A DNA stretch of 64,000 nt from Cervus elaphus (taxonomy: Eukaryota; Chordata; Mammalia; Artiodactyla; Cervidae), in NCBI RefSeq assembly GCF_910594005.1, contig NC_057823.1, forward strand, positions 101,666,015-101,730,014, given 5' to 3'. Below, in pieces: positions 33,010 to 43,645 of the stretch. How positions within the stretch are numbered: position 1 is the stretch's first letter; each line of letters starts with the position of its first letter. The notes beneath the pieces were generated by a model. It had not been told where the DNA came from. It ran no database searches and saw only the letters and a program-made list of their open reading frames with translations. The position numbers and the translations under genes are program-made.

Positions 33010-35118
33010 GGAAATTCCTCTTCCAATAACCCAAGAGATGTCTCTGCACATAGACATCAGCAGATGGTCAATACCAAAGACTGATTATGTTCTTTGTAGA
33101 CAAAGATGGAGAAACTCTATATAATCAGAAAAAACAAGACCTGGAGCTGACTGTGGCTCAGATCATGAGCTTGTTATTGCAAAGTAAAGGCTTAAATTGA
33201 AGAAAGTAGGGGAAAACCACTAGGCCATTCAGGTATGACCTAAATCAAACCCTTTGTGATTATGCAGTAGAGGTGATGCATAGATTCAAGGGATTAAATC
33301 TGGTAGACAGAGTGCCTGAAGAACTATGGACGGAGGTTCAAAAGATTGTAAGGAGGCAGTGATCAAAACCATCACCAACAAAAAGGAATGCAAGAAGCCA
33401 TAGTGTTTGCCTGATGAGGCTTTACAGATAGCTGAGGAAAGATGAGAAGCAAAAGATAAGGGAGAAAGGAAAAGATATAGCTAGCTGAATGCAGAGTTCC
33501 AGAGAGATAAGAACATTCATTCTTAAATGAACAATGCAAAGAAATGGGAAAACAATAGAATGGGAAAGACTAGAGCTCTCTTCAAGAAAATTGGAGATAT
33601 CAAGGGAATATTCCATGTAAGGATGGACATGATAAAGGACAGAAATGGTAAGAATCTAACAGCAGCAGGAGAGATTAAGTAGAGATGACAAGAATACACA
33701 GAAGAAAAGGTCTACAAAAAAGGTCTTTATGACCTGGATAACCACAATGGTGTGATCACTCAGCTAGAACCAGACATCCTGGAATGTGAAGTCAAATGAG
33801 CCTTAGGAAGCATCACTATGAACAAAGCTAGTGGAGGTGATGGAATTCCAGCTGAGCTGTTTCACATCCTAAAAGATGATGCTGTGAAAGTGCTGCACTT
33901 AATATGCCAGCAAATTTGGAAAACTCAACAGTTGCCACGGAACTAGAAAAGGTCATTTTTCATTCCAATATCAAAAAAGGGCAATGTGAAAAAATATTCA
34001 AACTATTGTACAATTACACTCGTTTCACACACTAGCAAGGTGGTGCTGAGAATCCTTCAATCTAGACTTCAACAGTATGTGAACCGAAAACTTCCAGATG
34101 TGGTAGTTGTATTTCCAAGAGGCCGAGGAAGCAGAGATCAAATTGCCAGCATTTGTTGGATCATGAAAAAGCAAAGAAGTTCCAGAAAAATATCTAATGC
34201 TGCCTCATTGACTACACTGAAGCCTTTGACTGTGTGGATCACAACAAACTATGGAAAATTCTTAAAGAAATGGGAATACCAGACCACCTTATGTGCCTCC
34301 TGAGAAACCTGTGTGTAGGTCAAGAAGCAGCAGTTAGAATTGGACATGGAACAACTGAATGGTTCAAAATTGGGAAAGGAGAATGTGAAGGCTGTATATT
34401 GTCACCCTGCTTATTTAACTTCTGTGCAGAGAACATCATGCGAAATGCCAGGCTGGATGAATCACAAGCTGGAATCAAGATTGCCAGGAGAAATATCAAT
34501 AGCCTCTGATATCCAGGCTTGAAATTCAACATTCAAGAAACAAAAATCGTGGCATCTAGTTCTATCACTTCATGGCATATAGGGGAAAAATTGGAAACAG
34601 TGACAGATTTTAATTTTGGGGGCTTCAAAATCACTGCTGATGGTCACAGCAGGCATGACATTCAAAGCTCCTTAGAAGGAAAGCTATGACAAACTTAGTG
34701 TATTAAAAAGCAGAGACATCACTTAGCTGACAAAGGTCCATCTAGTCAAAGCTATTGTTTTTCCAGTAAAAATATATGGATGTGAGAATTGGACCATACA
34801 GAAAACTGAGTTCCAGAGAGTTGATGCTATGTAATTGTGGTACTGGAGAAGATTCTTGAGAGTACCTTGGACAGCAAGGAGATCAAACCAATCAATCCTA
34901 AAGGAAGTCAACCTTGAATATTCATTGGAAGGACTGATACTGAAGTTCCAATACTTGGGCCACCTGATGTGAAGAGCAGATTCATTGGAAAAGAACCTGA
35001 TGCTGGGAAAGATTGAAGGCAAGAGGAGAAGAGGGTGGCAGAGGGTGAGATGGTTAGATAGCATCACCTACTCAGTGGACATGAATTTAAACAAACTCCG
35101 AGAGGTAGTGGAGGACCA
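33010..35118 (+). mobile_element. BovB (RTE) LINE, 2.1 kb, 3' end missing
   Basis: The longest uninterrupted BovB here. It starts near cctcttccaataaccc and runs through the endonuclease-to-RT linker and the whole RT region. It stops at aactccgagaggtagtgg, before the BovA-like terminal segment. LINE copies are normally truncated at the 5' end, so the missing 3' end points to a later deletion. The left boundary is approximate. Confidence 0.85.
33080..34960 (+). pseudogene. BovB ORF2 pseudogene
   Basis: The reading is in many frames. The text before the RT domain lies at 33150-33700. The RT fingers occur at 33745-33975 (EPDILECEVK and GGDGIPAELFHILK). A piece at 34234-34509 reads MDHNKLWKILKEMGIPDHL and CEGCILSPCLFNFC. 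A stop at 34507-34509 is followed by a deletion that removes the whole YADD catalytic box: sequence jumps from RNINSL to the GLKFNIQET region near 34515. The RXGCILSP motif also has Glu replacing the usual Arg region. Dead. Confidence 0.82.
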
Positions 35119-35763
35119 CGTGACAGGAGAAAAGGGTTCCTGGGAGAGACTGAAGACCTTTTAGGTATCCGAGCCACAGGTAAACAACCAGCTATTATAT
35201 TTGGGACTCAATGAACCGATTACTGTAGATATTCAGGTAAGAGGAGAAGAGTCTCAGTGCTACTCTGTATCACCACCTCTAGGCTGACTTGATGATAAAC
35301 TTAGGGTCTGTGAGTTTATGGTACAAAATTTATTCATGTGTATGATGTAAGACAGCTTACAGTTGAAAATTTAATACTCCAAATACTGAAAAATTAGCAG
35401 TGCTGGCAAGGGAGAGAATAGATACTTTCACCATTGTTACCCAGTAAGTGTCCTCAAAATGTTTTTTTTAAATAAGGGAATGAATAGGTAGAAAGTTTTA
35501 ATTTGGGTATTTAAAAGATGATTAAAACAATCTTGTGTTATTTAGGGTATATATGTATAATACATATTTGGTTATATCTTGGTAATAAGCTGATCATGAA
35601 TTTTATTTTCATAGTTTCTACTTGCTCTTAAGTTTATGTAGGCCAGGTTTTGAATATGAATTGTACACCTAAAAACATCTTGGGGTGCAAAGTAAGTGTT
35701 TTATTGTATGTTAGTTGTAATTCAAAGCATGTACTTAATAGTTACTTGAATTTTAAAAAATAA
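35119..35763. other. unique sequence
   Basis: No feature I can name. It abuts the broken BovB end. Confidence 0.4.
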
Positions 35764-35960
35764 GAAAGTGAAAGTGAAAGTCGCTCAGTTTGTCTGACTC
35801 TTTGTGACCCCATGGACTATAGAGTCCATGGAATTCTCCAGGCCAGAATACTCCAGTGGGTAACCTTTCCCTTCTCCAGGGGATCTTCCCAACCAGGGCT
35901 CAAACCCAGGTCTCCCGCATTGCAGACGGAGTCTTTACCAGCTGAGCCACAAGAGTAGGC
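35764..35960 (-). mobile_element. Bov-tA SINE (gaaagt-tail subtype)
   Basis: Reverse Bov-tA with the tail gaaagtgaaagtgaaag, body gtccatggaattctccagg and head cattgcagacggagtc, ccagctgagccac. The body is short (ccatggactatagagtcc), typical of this subtype. No clear duplication. Confidence 0.88.
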
Positions 35961-36879
35961 ACCCCCCCAAAAACAATTAAGATAGTGTTAATTTAAGATC
36001 CATAATAAATATTGCCTTGTGCCCAGCGCTGCCAGCCCTGAGTGTGCGTTAAGTGACTCGAGTGTCATCGTTTTCAAAGTCCACATGATAAGTTTCTTCA
36101 ACATGCCGAGAGTAAGAATTTTCATATGAAGCCCTGTATACTTGTTTCCTATGTTAGGAAAGTAGGATTTGCTCAATTTGATCACATAGGAAGTTTTCAT
36201 ATGACGCTTCCCTGGTGGCTCAGACGGTGCTGCTTTTGTGCTGGAATAGACGTTTGCTCCGTGGAGGAGTTGTTACCCACAGCCTGTTTGGGGTTCAGCG
36301 CCCAGCTGTATTGACGATTAGCTGGAGTGGGTGACGCTCCAAGTTACAGTCACTCGCCTTTGCTCTGCTGTATCCAACTGTATTCTGGTGGCGAACTGAA
36401 ACGGTGTACTGCTTCTCAGCCTGTTCCCTAAAGATGTTGCGGCTGGTATTACTCTTTGTTATCTAGTTTCTCCATATTTTCTCCATATTGCCCTCTCTCA
36501 ATCCATGGGCACATATGAGAGTTGTGATGAACTGCTTAGAGATGGTGTGTTTTTGATCTTATATTAAGAGTCAAAACGAGTATCTTAAGGAGATCACGTT
36601 CTAGTTCCTATCCCAGTCAGTGGCATGTTGGGGCAACTCTGTGTGGCGGGATAATCTTTTGGGCTTTTAACATATTTCTTTCTTGTATTTTTTCCTTTTT
36701 CTTGAGTGTAGTCAAAAGAGTAGATGATTCCTTTGCTCAGAGAAAGCTTATGGAATGGCAGAAATATAAAAATAATAGCTTAAATTATTAAGTATCTCAT
36801 GTGTGTGAGAGACTTCCCTGAGCAGTTTATAGATGGAACTCCTTTAATTCTCTCAGAACCTGTGGATTGCCTCTTTTTG
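35961..36879. other. mostly unique sequence with a SINE-head scrap
   Basis: At 36206-36228, gcttccctggtggctcagac plus ggt matches only the first 23 bp of a Bov-tA head. The 11-bp repeat ttttcatatga occurs at 36119-36129 and 36194-36204. Nothing else is recognised. Confidence 0.5.
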
Positions 36880-37504
36880 TTTTGTAATGCACTTTATTTT
36901 TCAGAGCAGTGTTAGGTCCGTAACAGGATTAAATACAAGGCATGGAGGTTTTCTGTTTAGCTCCTTCTCCACTGATACACAGTCCCTTCCCTCACCAACG
37001 TCCCCCACCAGAGATATACATTTGTTACAATCAGTGAGCCTACACTGACATGTATCGACCGGAACTCATAGTTTACATTAGGGTTCATTCTTGGCGTCCC
37101 ACACTCTGTGAGGTTTGTCAAATGCATAATGACAGACGTCTACCACTGTGGTTTCATACAACGGCCTGAAAATCTCTTGTGCTCTGCCTGTTTGTCCGTC
37201 TACCCCACGGCCCTCGTCAACCAGGGATCTTCTCACTGTCTCTGTGGAAAGCGAAAGGGTTATCGCTCGGTTGTGAAACTCGCTTCTCTCCCTTGGGCAT
37301 ACGCATGTGAGGTGCCCTGAGTCTTTTCGTGGTTTGACAGCTCATTTCTTTCCAGCGCTGAGTACTACTCCATCATCTAGATGGACCACCGTTCGTTCAT
37401 CCACTCACTGCCGAGGATCATCTTACTGCTTCGAAATTCTGACCGTTATGAATGAATCCTGTAAACGTCCATGTGCGCGTATTTATGGAGACGTAAATTA
37501 TCAG

Positions 37505-38175
37505 CAAACTCAGATCATGGCATCTGGTCCCATCACTTCATGGCAAATAGATGGGGAAACAGTGGAAACAGTGTCAGACTTTATTTTTTGGGGCTCCAAA
37601 ATCACTGCAGATGGTGATTGCAGCCGTGAAATTAAAAGACACTTACTTCTTGGAAGGAAAGTTATGACCACCTAGACAGCATATTAAAAAACAGAGACAT
37701 TACTTTGCCAACAACAGTTCATCTAGTCAAGGCTACGGTTTTTCCAGTGGTCATGTATGCATATGAGAGTTGGACTATAAAGAAAGCTGAGCGCCGAAGA
37801 ACTGATGCTTTTGAACTGTGGTGTTGGAGAAGACTTTTGAGAGTCCCTTGGACTGCAAGGAGATCCAACCAGTCCATCCTAAAGGAGATCAGTCCTGGGT
37901 GTTCATTGGAAGGACTGATGTTGAAGCTGAAACTCCAATACTTTGGCCACCTCATGCGAAGAGTTGACTCCTTAGAAAAGACCCTGATGCTGGGAGGGAT
38001 TGTGGGCAGGAGGAGAAGGGGACGACAGAGGATGAGATGGCTAGATGGCATCACCAACTCGATGGGCATGAGTTTGAGTAAACTCCGGGAGTTGGTGATG
38101 GACAGGGAGGCCTGGCGTGCTGCGATTCATGGGGTCGCAAAGAGTCTGACACAACTGAGCGACTGAACTGAACTG
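37505..38175 (+). mobile_element. BovB 3' fragment inside ancient L1
   Basis: Forward BovB of about 670 bp ending gactgaactgaactga. The flanks aaattatcag (37495-37504) and aagttttcag (38176-38185) match 8 of 10 as a decayed target duplication. This copy starts just after the RT core. Confidence 0.9.
37511..38169 (+). pseudogene. BovB ORF C-terminal region, one frameshift
   Basis: Codons before 37675 give IMASGPITSWQIDGETVETV and GSKITADGDCSREIKRHLL. After a one-base deletion near 37671 the frame continues from 37705 as 153 open codons to the natural C terminus (SWTIKKAERRRTDAFELWCW, SILKEISPGCSLEGLMLKL, MDREAWRAAIHGVAK). It is the best preserved BovB C terminus in the window. No catalytic RT or endonuclease motif lies in it. 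Confidence 0.85.
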
Positions 38176-38393
38176 AAGTTTTCAGCTCCTTTGGGTAGAT
38201 ACCAAGAAGCATGATTGCTGGATTGTATGGTGAGAATATGGTGAGGTTTTTAAGAACCTGCCAGATGGCCATAGTGGCCGTATCACGGTAATGTTTTATA
38301 TTCCCACCAGCAATGAACGAGAGCTCTTGTTTCACATCCTCACCAGCACTGGGTGCTGTCAGTGCTCTGGACATTGGCCATTCTAATAGACTG

Positions 38394-38521
38394 CTTGTCT
38401 TTGGAAGTAAATTTAATTGGAATGCAACCTTACCCAGTTGTTTACATATTGTCTATGGCTGCTTTTCACTACCAGTGGCAGAATTAAGTTGTTGTGATGG
38501 ACTTTATGGCCTCCAAATCTT
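38394..38521. other. unique sequence
   Basis: No feature seen. Confidence 0.4.
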
Positions 38522-38532
38522 AAAATATTTGC

Positions 38533-38664
38533 TGTGTGCATAGTAAGTTGCTTCAGTCATGGCTAACTCTTTGCGACCCATGGACTGTAGCCCACCAGGC
38601 TCCTCTGTCTGTGGAATTCTCCAGGCAGGAATATTGGACTGGATGGCCATGCCCTCCTCCAGGG
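38533..38664 (-). mobile_element. 5'-truncated Bov-tA SINE
   Basis: Reverse body (cttcagtcatggctaactc, catggactgtagcccacc, caggaatattggactgg) ending at cctcctccaggg. The perfect 11-bp target duplication aaaatatttgc lies at 38522-38532 and 38665-38675. Confidence 0.93.
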
Positions 38665-38675
38665 AAAATATTTGC

Positions 38676-39194
38676 AATCCTGCCCTTTATAACATGTGTT
38701 TGCTGGCTCCTGTATGCTGAGTTGCTGTCACGATATACCACAGTATCTCCTTTAGATATGACTAGTTTACGTCAAGCTGACAGAACGTATCTTCCTGTTT
38801 CCTATGAGTTTATTAAAACTCTTGCAGTATCTTGAGTTGAGGATTAAGCTAACTCTCGAATGTACTCCTGAGGTTTAACAGTACTTTTAAAAAGCATGCT
38901 TTGTTTTTATTTCTAGGCACATATTTTGATTCTTAGATGTAACTTTTTCTAAATGAAGTTATTTCCTTAAGTATTTGAAGTTACTATGGGTTTATTTTTA
39001 ATAGGTATTTTCTGGTAATTTTCTTTAGCACTCTCTATTGCCCTCTTCTTCCTTTCTAAGAAGCACCTGTTTTTTCCCCCCACTGACCCTAGTTTCACTG
39101 ATTCACCCTCCCATGTAGCAGCTTAAAATAGCGCCACAGAAAGATGCTTCTCTCCGTCTTGAATCTGTCAAGCTGCTAACTTGTTTCTTCTCAG
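38676..39194. other. unique sequence
   Basis: No repeat is recognised. The last 20 bp read as a branch-point-like ctaac (39176-39180) followed by a pyrimidine-rich stretch and AG at 39193-39194. Confidence 0.45.
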
Positions 39195-39238
39195 GTCTTT
39201 GCTGAAGATGAAGCAGATTTTCAACATACGTGTTTCAG
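39195..39238 (+). other. candidate 44-bp exon (unproven)
   Basis: A 44-bp segment lies between a good acceptor (ctaac, then ttgtttcttctcag) and a donor-like CAG|gtacta. Read from its first base it is open and acidic (VFAEDEADFQHTCF); a second frame is also open. It lies in DNA with no recognisable repeats. I do not recognise the protein. Splice-like pairs occur by chance, so this is inference only. Confidence 0.25.
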
Positions 39239-40060
39239 GTACTATTTGACTAGTTTTTCATTGTCATTTTTAGCTACAAGAGGGTCGTGATCAAGAGTAG
39301 TAATAATTTTGCCCTTTGTGCTCTAAATATTATTTTGCCAAATTGCTGTCTTTACACACACATTATATCATGTTTGTTTGGCATGGGCACCAGGGCCCAG
39401 AGAGTAATTTATGATCTAAATGCAGCTCATAATAGTAGAATTGCTATTGGTGCTTAGAAATTAATTCAGAAATCACTGTCTGTAAGGTAATGATTTACCA
39501 TTGTTTTTGAACCATGTTGTGGAATCTCAGAGTATTAATTAAGAATTATGGCACAAGTCCAAATAGAATCTGGTGAAGTTTCATATTGAAACAAAATTAC
39601 CAATTTTCAAACTGTTTTGAATATACTAAACATTTTCATATTTCCAGATCAAGTTGTGAGTGATACTATTTAATGTGCTACAGGGCTTTTAATCACACAA
39701 AGACTACATATTAGTGTACAGTTTGGATATTCTAATAGGCAAATATGTCCCTTTTTCATGAATTTTTAAGAATTAACAAGGATAATTCACCGAGTTAGAA
39801 ATAAATAATTGGATGTATCTAAAATTGTAGTAAGATTTAAAGATGAAAAGTTTATAAATCAGTTCAAGAGTGGTGATTTTTAAAAGTTGAGTTGAAAAAA
39901 AATCAGTATACAATTGAAAATAGATGAGAGTGAGGAAGCAGACTCATGGAATATATATATTTTTTAATATGGTCTGTCTTATATACAGTGCATTTTTGAA
40001 AGCTGAGCTCGGAAACTTTCTCCCCAAGTAGCTACCAAAAAATTTCTTTTGGAAGTCATG
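39239..40060. other. unique AT-rich sequence
   Basis: No feature recognised. Confidence 0.45.
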
Positions 40061-40074
40061 ATGCTGATGCTGGT

Positions 40075-40300
40075 CACTAGTATTTTACAGCACTTTCCAC
40101 TTACCACTTTACAGTGATACCCTCTCTGTAACACAGTTCATTTAACTTTCACAGTGTCTCTGTAAAGTATCTTCATTTCCTGAACAACTTTGTAATTGCC
40201 TGCACCTCTATCAGTGATTCTTTATGGGGATATGTGTCTGAGACAGTTGGGATTCTAACTCAGGAAGTAGGTCTGGCATTAGGCCCTATCTCCTTTTCTA
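40075..40300 (+). repeat. possible MIR remnant
   Basis: The blocks ttcatttaactttcacag, gtatcttcatttcctgaac and ttgggattctaactcagg follow the MIR order weakly. Confidence 0.35.
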
Positions 40301-40566
40301 ATCTTCCTGATGCTAACATGCACCACCAGGATCAACTTGGATGAAACATTTTTTATGCTGTTTTGTGTACATTTGTATTCAAGTTTGGTTTTCCCAGGTA
40401 AGCAGCAACTATTATATGAATTATAAAGCTAACCAAAACAAAATATCTATAAAATAGGAGTCTTAGAAATTAAAACTGGACATTAAAGTTTTATGGAAAA
40501 TTTCCATTTGTTCAGGGTTTAATTCAGTTCAGTTAATTTAACAGTTTTTAAAAAGTACTATGTGTT

Positions 40567-41044
40567 TTTTTTTTTAATTTATTTTTTAACTGGAGAAAAA
40601 TTGCTTTACAATGTTGTGTTGGTTTCTGCCATACAGAAATGCAAATAAGCCATAATTATACATATATCCCCTCCCTCTGAAGCTTCCCACCCCTCTAGGT
40701 CATCTACAGATAAGTGAATAAAGAACATGTGGTATGTATATACAATGGAATAGGACTCAGCCATAAAAAAGAATGAATTGAAGTCAATTCTAGTGAGATG
40801 GATGAACCTAGGGCCTGTTATACAGAGTGAGGTAAATCAGAGAAGGAAAAACAAATGTATATTAGCACAGATATATGGAAGCTAGAAAAACGGTATTGAT
40901 GAGTCTATTTGCAGGGGAGGAATGGAGATGCAGATGTAGATGGACATGTGGATACAGTGGGAGGAGAGAGTGGGATGAATATACATGCCGTCATGTGTGA
41001 GACAGGTGACTGGCGAGAAGCTGCCATTTAACACAGCACTCTGG
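40567..41044 (-). mobile_element. L1 insertion with 5' inversion (twin priming)
   Basis: From the T run to about 40710 the sequence is the L1 3' terminus in reverse (ctttacaatgttgtgttgg, ttctgccatacagaaatg, cacccctctaggtcatc). From about 40711 to 41044 it is the adjacent upstream part of the same L1 in forward orientation (caatggaataggactcagcc, gatggatgaacctaggg, gtgggaggagagagtggg). The flanks aagtactatgtgtt (40553-40566) and aagttctttgtgtt (41045-41058) match 12 of 14, so the two inverted pieces arrived together. Confidence 0.82.
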
Positions 41045-41058
41045 AAGTTCTTTGTGTT

Positions 41059-41190
41059 AAGTGCTGTGAAGGCTTTCACACTGAGTAAAACATGGCCCTT
41101 GTCCTCAGAGAGCTTGTCACATGGAAAGGGGGACAAAGCAAAGTAGAATGCCATCATAAAAGGAGATTTTGAAGTTAAGTAAAAATTAAT
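41059..41190. other. unique sequence
   Basis: No feature seen. Confidence 0.4.
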
Positions 41191-41197
41191 AATAATC

Positions 41198-41422
41198 ATT
41201 GTGTGTGCTGAATCACTTCAGTTGTGTCCTACCCTTTGGGACCCTATGGACTATAGTCCACCAAGCTCTTCTGTCCATGAAATTCTCCAGGCAAGAATAC
41301 TGGAGTGGACTGCCATGCCCTCCTGCAGGGGATCTTCCCAACCCAGGGATCAAACCCACATCTCTTATGACTCCTGCATTGGCAGGTGGGTTCTTTACCA
41401 CTAGCACCACCTGGGAAGCCCC
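41198..41422 (-). mobile_element. Bov-tA SINE
   Basis: Full reverse Bov-tA (ctatggactatagtccacc, gcaagaatactggagtgg, ctgcattggcaggtggg, cacctgggaagcccc). The short duplication aataat flanks it at 41191-41196 and 41423-41428. Confidence 0.9.
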
Positions 41423-41428
41423 AATAAT

Positions 41429-42063
41429 ACTTTATTAGTATTATTTTTGCCATAAAAAGGCCATCAATGACCAAAGAATAAAGAACCCAGTATAACATAC
41501 CTGATACCCAAATACCACTGTATGATTTACAATATTCTTTGGATGCCTATGGAAGAAGTGTGAGCTCTCCTTCTCTTCCAGTGTGTTAAAAACCAGAAGA
41601 GTCTGTTTTTGAGGGAAGGAACCACGCATACTAAAAATGGAAAATTGAAATGGTTTTCAAAAAAAGTACTCATTGCGAATGAAGGGAAGACCTGAAGTAG
41701 AGTTTAAAAACTAGAGAAATAAGATGGTAGAAAAGAGGAGAAAACTGGAGGTTAATCCTGGGTGTCAGAATTTTATGGCTTTGCTCAGATTAGTACTTCT
41801 AGGAAATATTCACAGGCAATATTCTAGGTGCATATAAAGAGGCTGTGACCGAGGGACAACTTAGAAATAACTAAAAAAATATTGGAGGATGTTATATATA
41901 TATACATACACACATATATATACATATATATATTATATTAAAAAAAAGCAGTCCTAAAGTCCAAACTATCATTCAGTGTCAAAATTCTTTCTCTTTTTAG
42001 TAATTAATTCAGGAGGGATAGATATTATACAGCTGTGCATCATGGTGGGTCACTAAGAACTAC
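41429..42063. other. unique sequence with AT-rich simple repeat
   Basis: A (TA)n/(CATA)n tract lies at about 41893-41942. Otherwise no feature is seen. Confidence 0.5.
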
Positions 42064-42406
42064 ACAGTCAGTTCAGTTCAGTCGCTCAGTCGTGTCCGAC
42101 TCTTTGCGACCCCATGAATCACAGCACACCAGGCCTCCCTGTCCATCACCAACTCCCGGAGTTTACTCAAACTCATGTCGATCGAGTCAGTGATGCCATC
42201 CAGCCATCTCATCCTCTGTCATCCCTTTCTCCTCCTGCTCCCAATCCTTCCCAGCATCAGGGTCTTTTCCAAGGAGTCAACTCTTCGCATGAGGTGGCCA
42301 AAGTATTGGAGTTTCAGCTTTTGCATCAGTCCTTCCAATGAACACCCAGGACTGATCTCCTTTAGGATGGACTGGTGGTTGGATATCCTTGCAGTCCAAG
42401 GGACTG

Positions 42407-43609
42407 TCAAAAGTCTCTCCAACACCACAGTTCAAAAGCATCAATTCTTTGGCACTCAGCTTTCTTCACCGTCCAACTCTCATACCCATACATGACTATT
42501 GGAAAAGCCATAGCCTTGACTAGTTGGACCTTTGTTGGCAAAGTAATGTCTCTGTTTTTAAATATGCTATCTAGGTTGGTCATAACTTTCCATTCAAGGT
42601 GTAAGCATCTTTTAATATCATGGCTGCAATCACCATCTGCAGTGATTTTGGAGCCCCCCAAAATAAAGTCTGACATTGTATCCACTGTCTTCCCATCTAT
42701 TTCCCATGAAGTGATGGGACCAGATGCCATGATCTTAGTTTTCTGAATGTTGAGCTTTAAGCTGACTTTTCACTCTCCTCCTTCACTTTCACCAAGAGGC
42801 TTTTTAGTTCCTCCTCACTTTCTGCCATAAGGGTGGTGTCACCTGCATATCTGAGGTTATTGATATTTCTCCCGGCAATCTTGATTCCAGCTTGTGCTTC
42901 TTCCAGCCCAGCGTTTCTCATGATGTACTCTGCATATAAGTTAAATAAGCAGGGTGACAATATACAGCCTTGACGTACTCCTTTTCCTGTTTGGAACCAG
43001 TCTGTTGTTCCATGTCCAGTTCTAACTGTTGCTTCCTGACCTGCATACAGGTTTCTCAAGAGGCAGGTCAGATGGTCTGGTGTTCCCAGCTCTTTCAGAA
43101 TTTTCCACGGTTTATTGTGATCCACACAGTCAAAGGCTTTGGCATAGTCTATAAAGCAGAAATAGGTGTTTTTCTGGAACTTTCTTGCTTTTTCAATGAT
43201 CCAGTGGATGTTGGCAATTTGATCTCTGGTTCCTCTGCCTTTTCTAAAACCAGCTTGAACATCTGGAAGTTCACGGTTCATGTATTGCTGAAGCCTGGCT
43301 TGCAGAATTTTGAGCATTACTTTACTAGCATGTGAGATGAGTGCAATTGTGCAGTAGTTCAAACGTTCTTTGGCATTGCTTTTTTTTGGGGATTGGAATG
43401 AAAACTGACCTTTTCCAGTCCTGTGGCCACTGCTGAGTTTTCCAAATTTGCTGGCATATTGAGTGCAGCACTTTCACAGCATCATCTTTCAGAATTTGAA
43501 ATAGCTCAACTGGAATTCCATCACCTCCACTAACTTTGTTCATTGTGATGCTTCCTAAGGCCCACTTGACTTCACATTCCAGGATGTCTGGCTCTAGGTG
43601 AGTGATCAC
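42407..43609 (-). pseudogene. BovB reverse transcriptase pseudogene (RT core and C terminus)
   Basis: The 43325-43609 frame (EPDILECEVKWALGSITMNK) leads into a frameshift, then a 201-codon piece at 42757-43362 carries QAGFRKGRGTRDQIANIHW, FIDYAKAFDCVDHNKPW, GVRQGCILSPCLFNLYAEYI and then YAGDTTLMAES. The normal catalytic box is YADD; here the first Asp is Gly (codon complement acc at 42841-42843). A deletion then shifts into the 42407-42730 frame (MASGPITSWEIDGKTV). The enzyme could not polymerise even if expressed. Confidence 0.9.
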
Positions 43610-43645
43610 AGCATCGTGATTACCTGGGTCATGAAGATCTTTTTT

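Larger units (their letters stand above)
36880..38393 (-). mobile_element. ancient L1 3' end and ORF2 tail, split by BovB
   Basis: The left part 36880-37504 is 3' UTR (gtgttaggtccgtaacagg, catagtttacattagg, tcatttctttccagcgctg). The right part 38176-38393 continues into the ORF2 C terminus (ctcctttgggtagataccaag, tattcccaccagcaatg). On the minus strand, codons near 38193-38374 still read SFIAGGNIKHYRDTATMAIW and NPAIMLLGIYPKE. It is the same L1 family as the copy at 17021. Confidence 0.82.

Noticed and set aside
35640..35696. Short segment between tatgtag and gcaaagtaagtg as an exon
   Set aside because: Two frames contain stops and the acceptor is weak.
40330..40397. Second exon-like segment ending ttcccag|gtaagc
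   Set aside because: The donor is good, but the upstream AG lacks a pyrimidine tract, and the encoded peptide is only a generic hydrophobic stretch. Chance is more likely.
42970..43335. 121-codon plus-strand frame
   Set aside because: Antisense of BovB reverse transcriptase, with no motif of its own.
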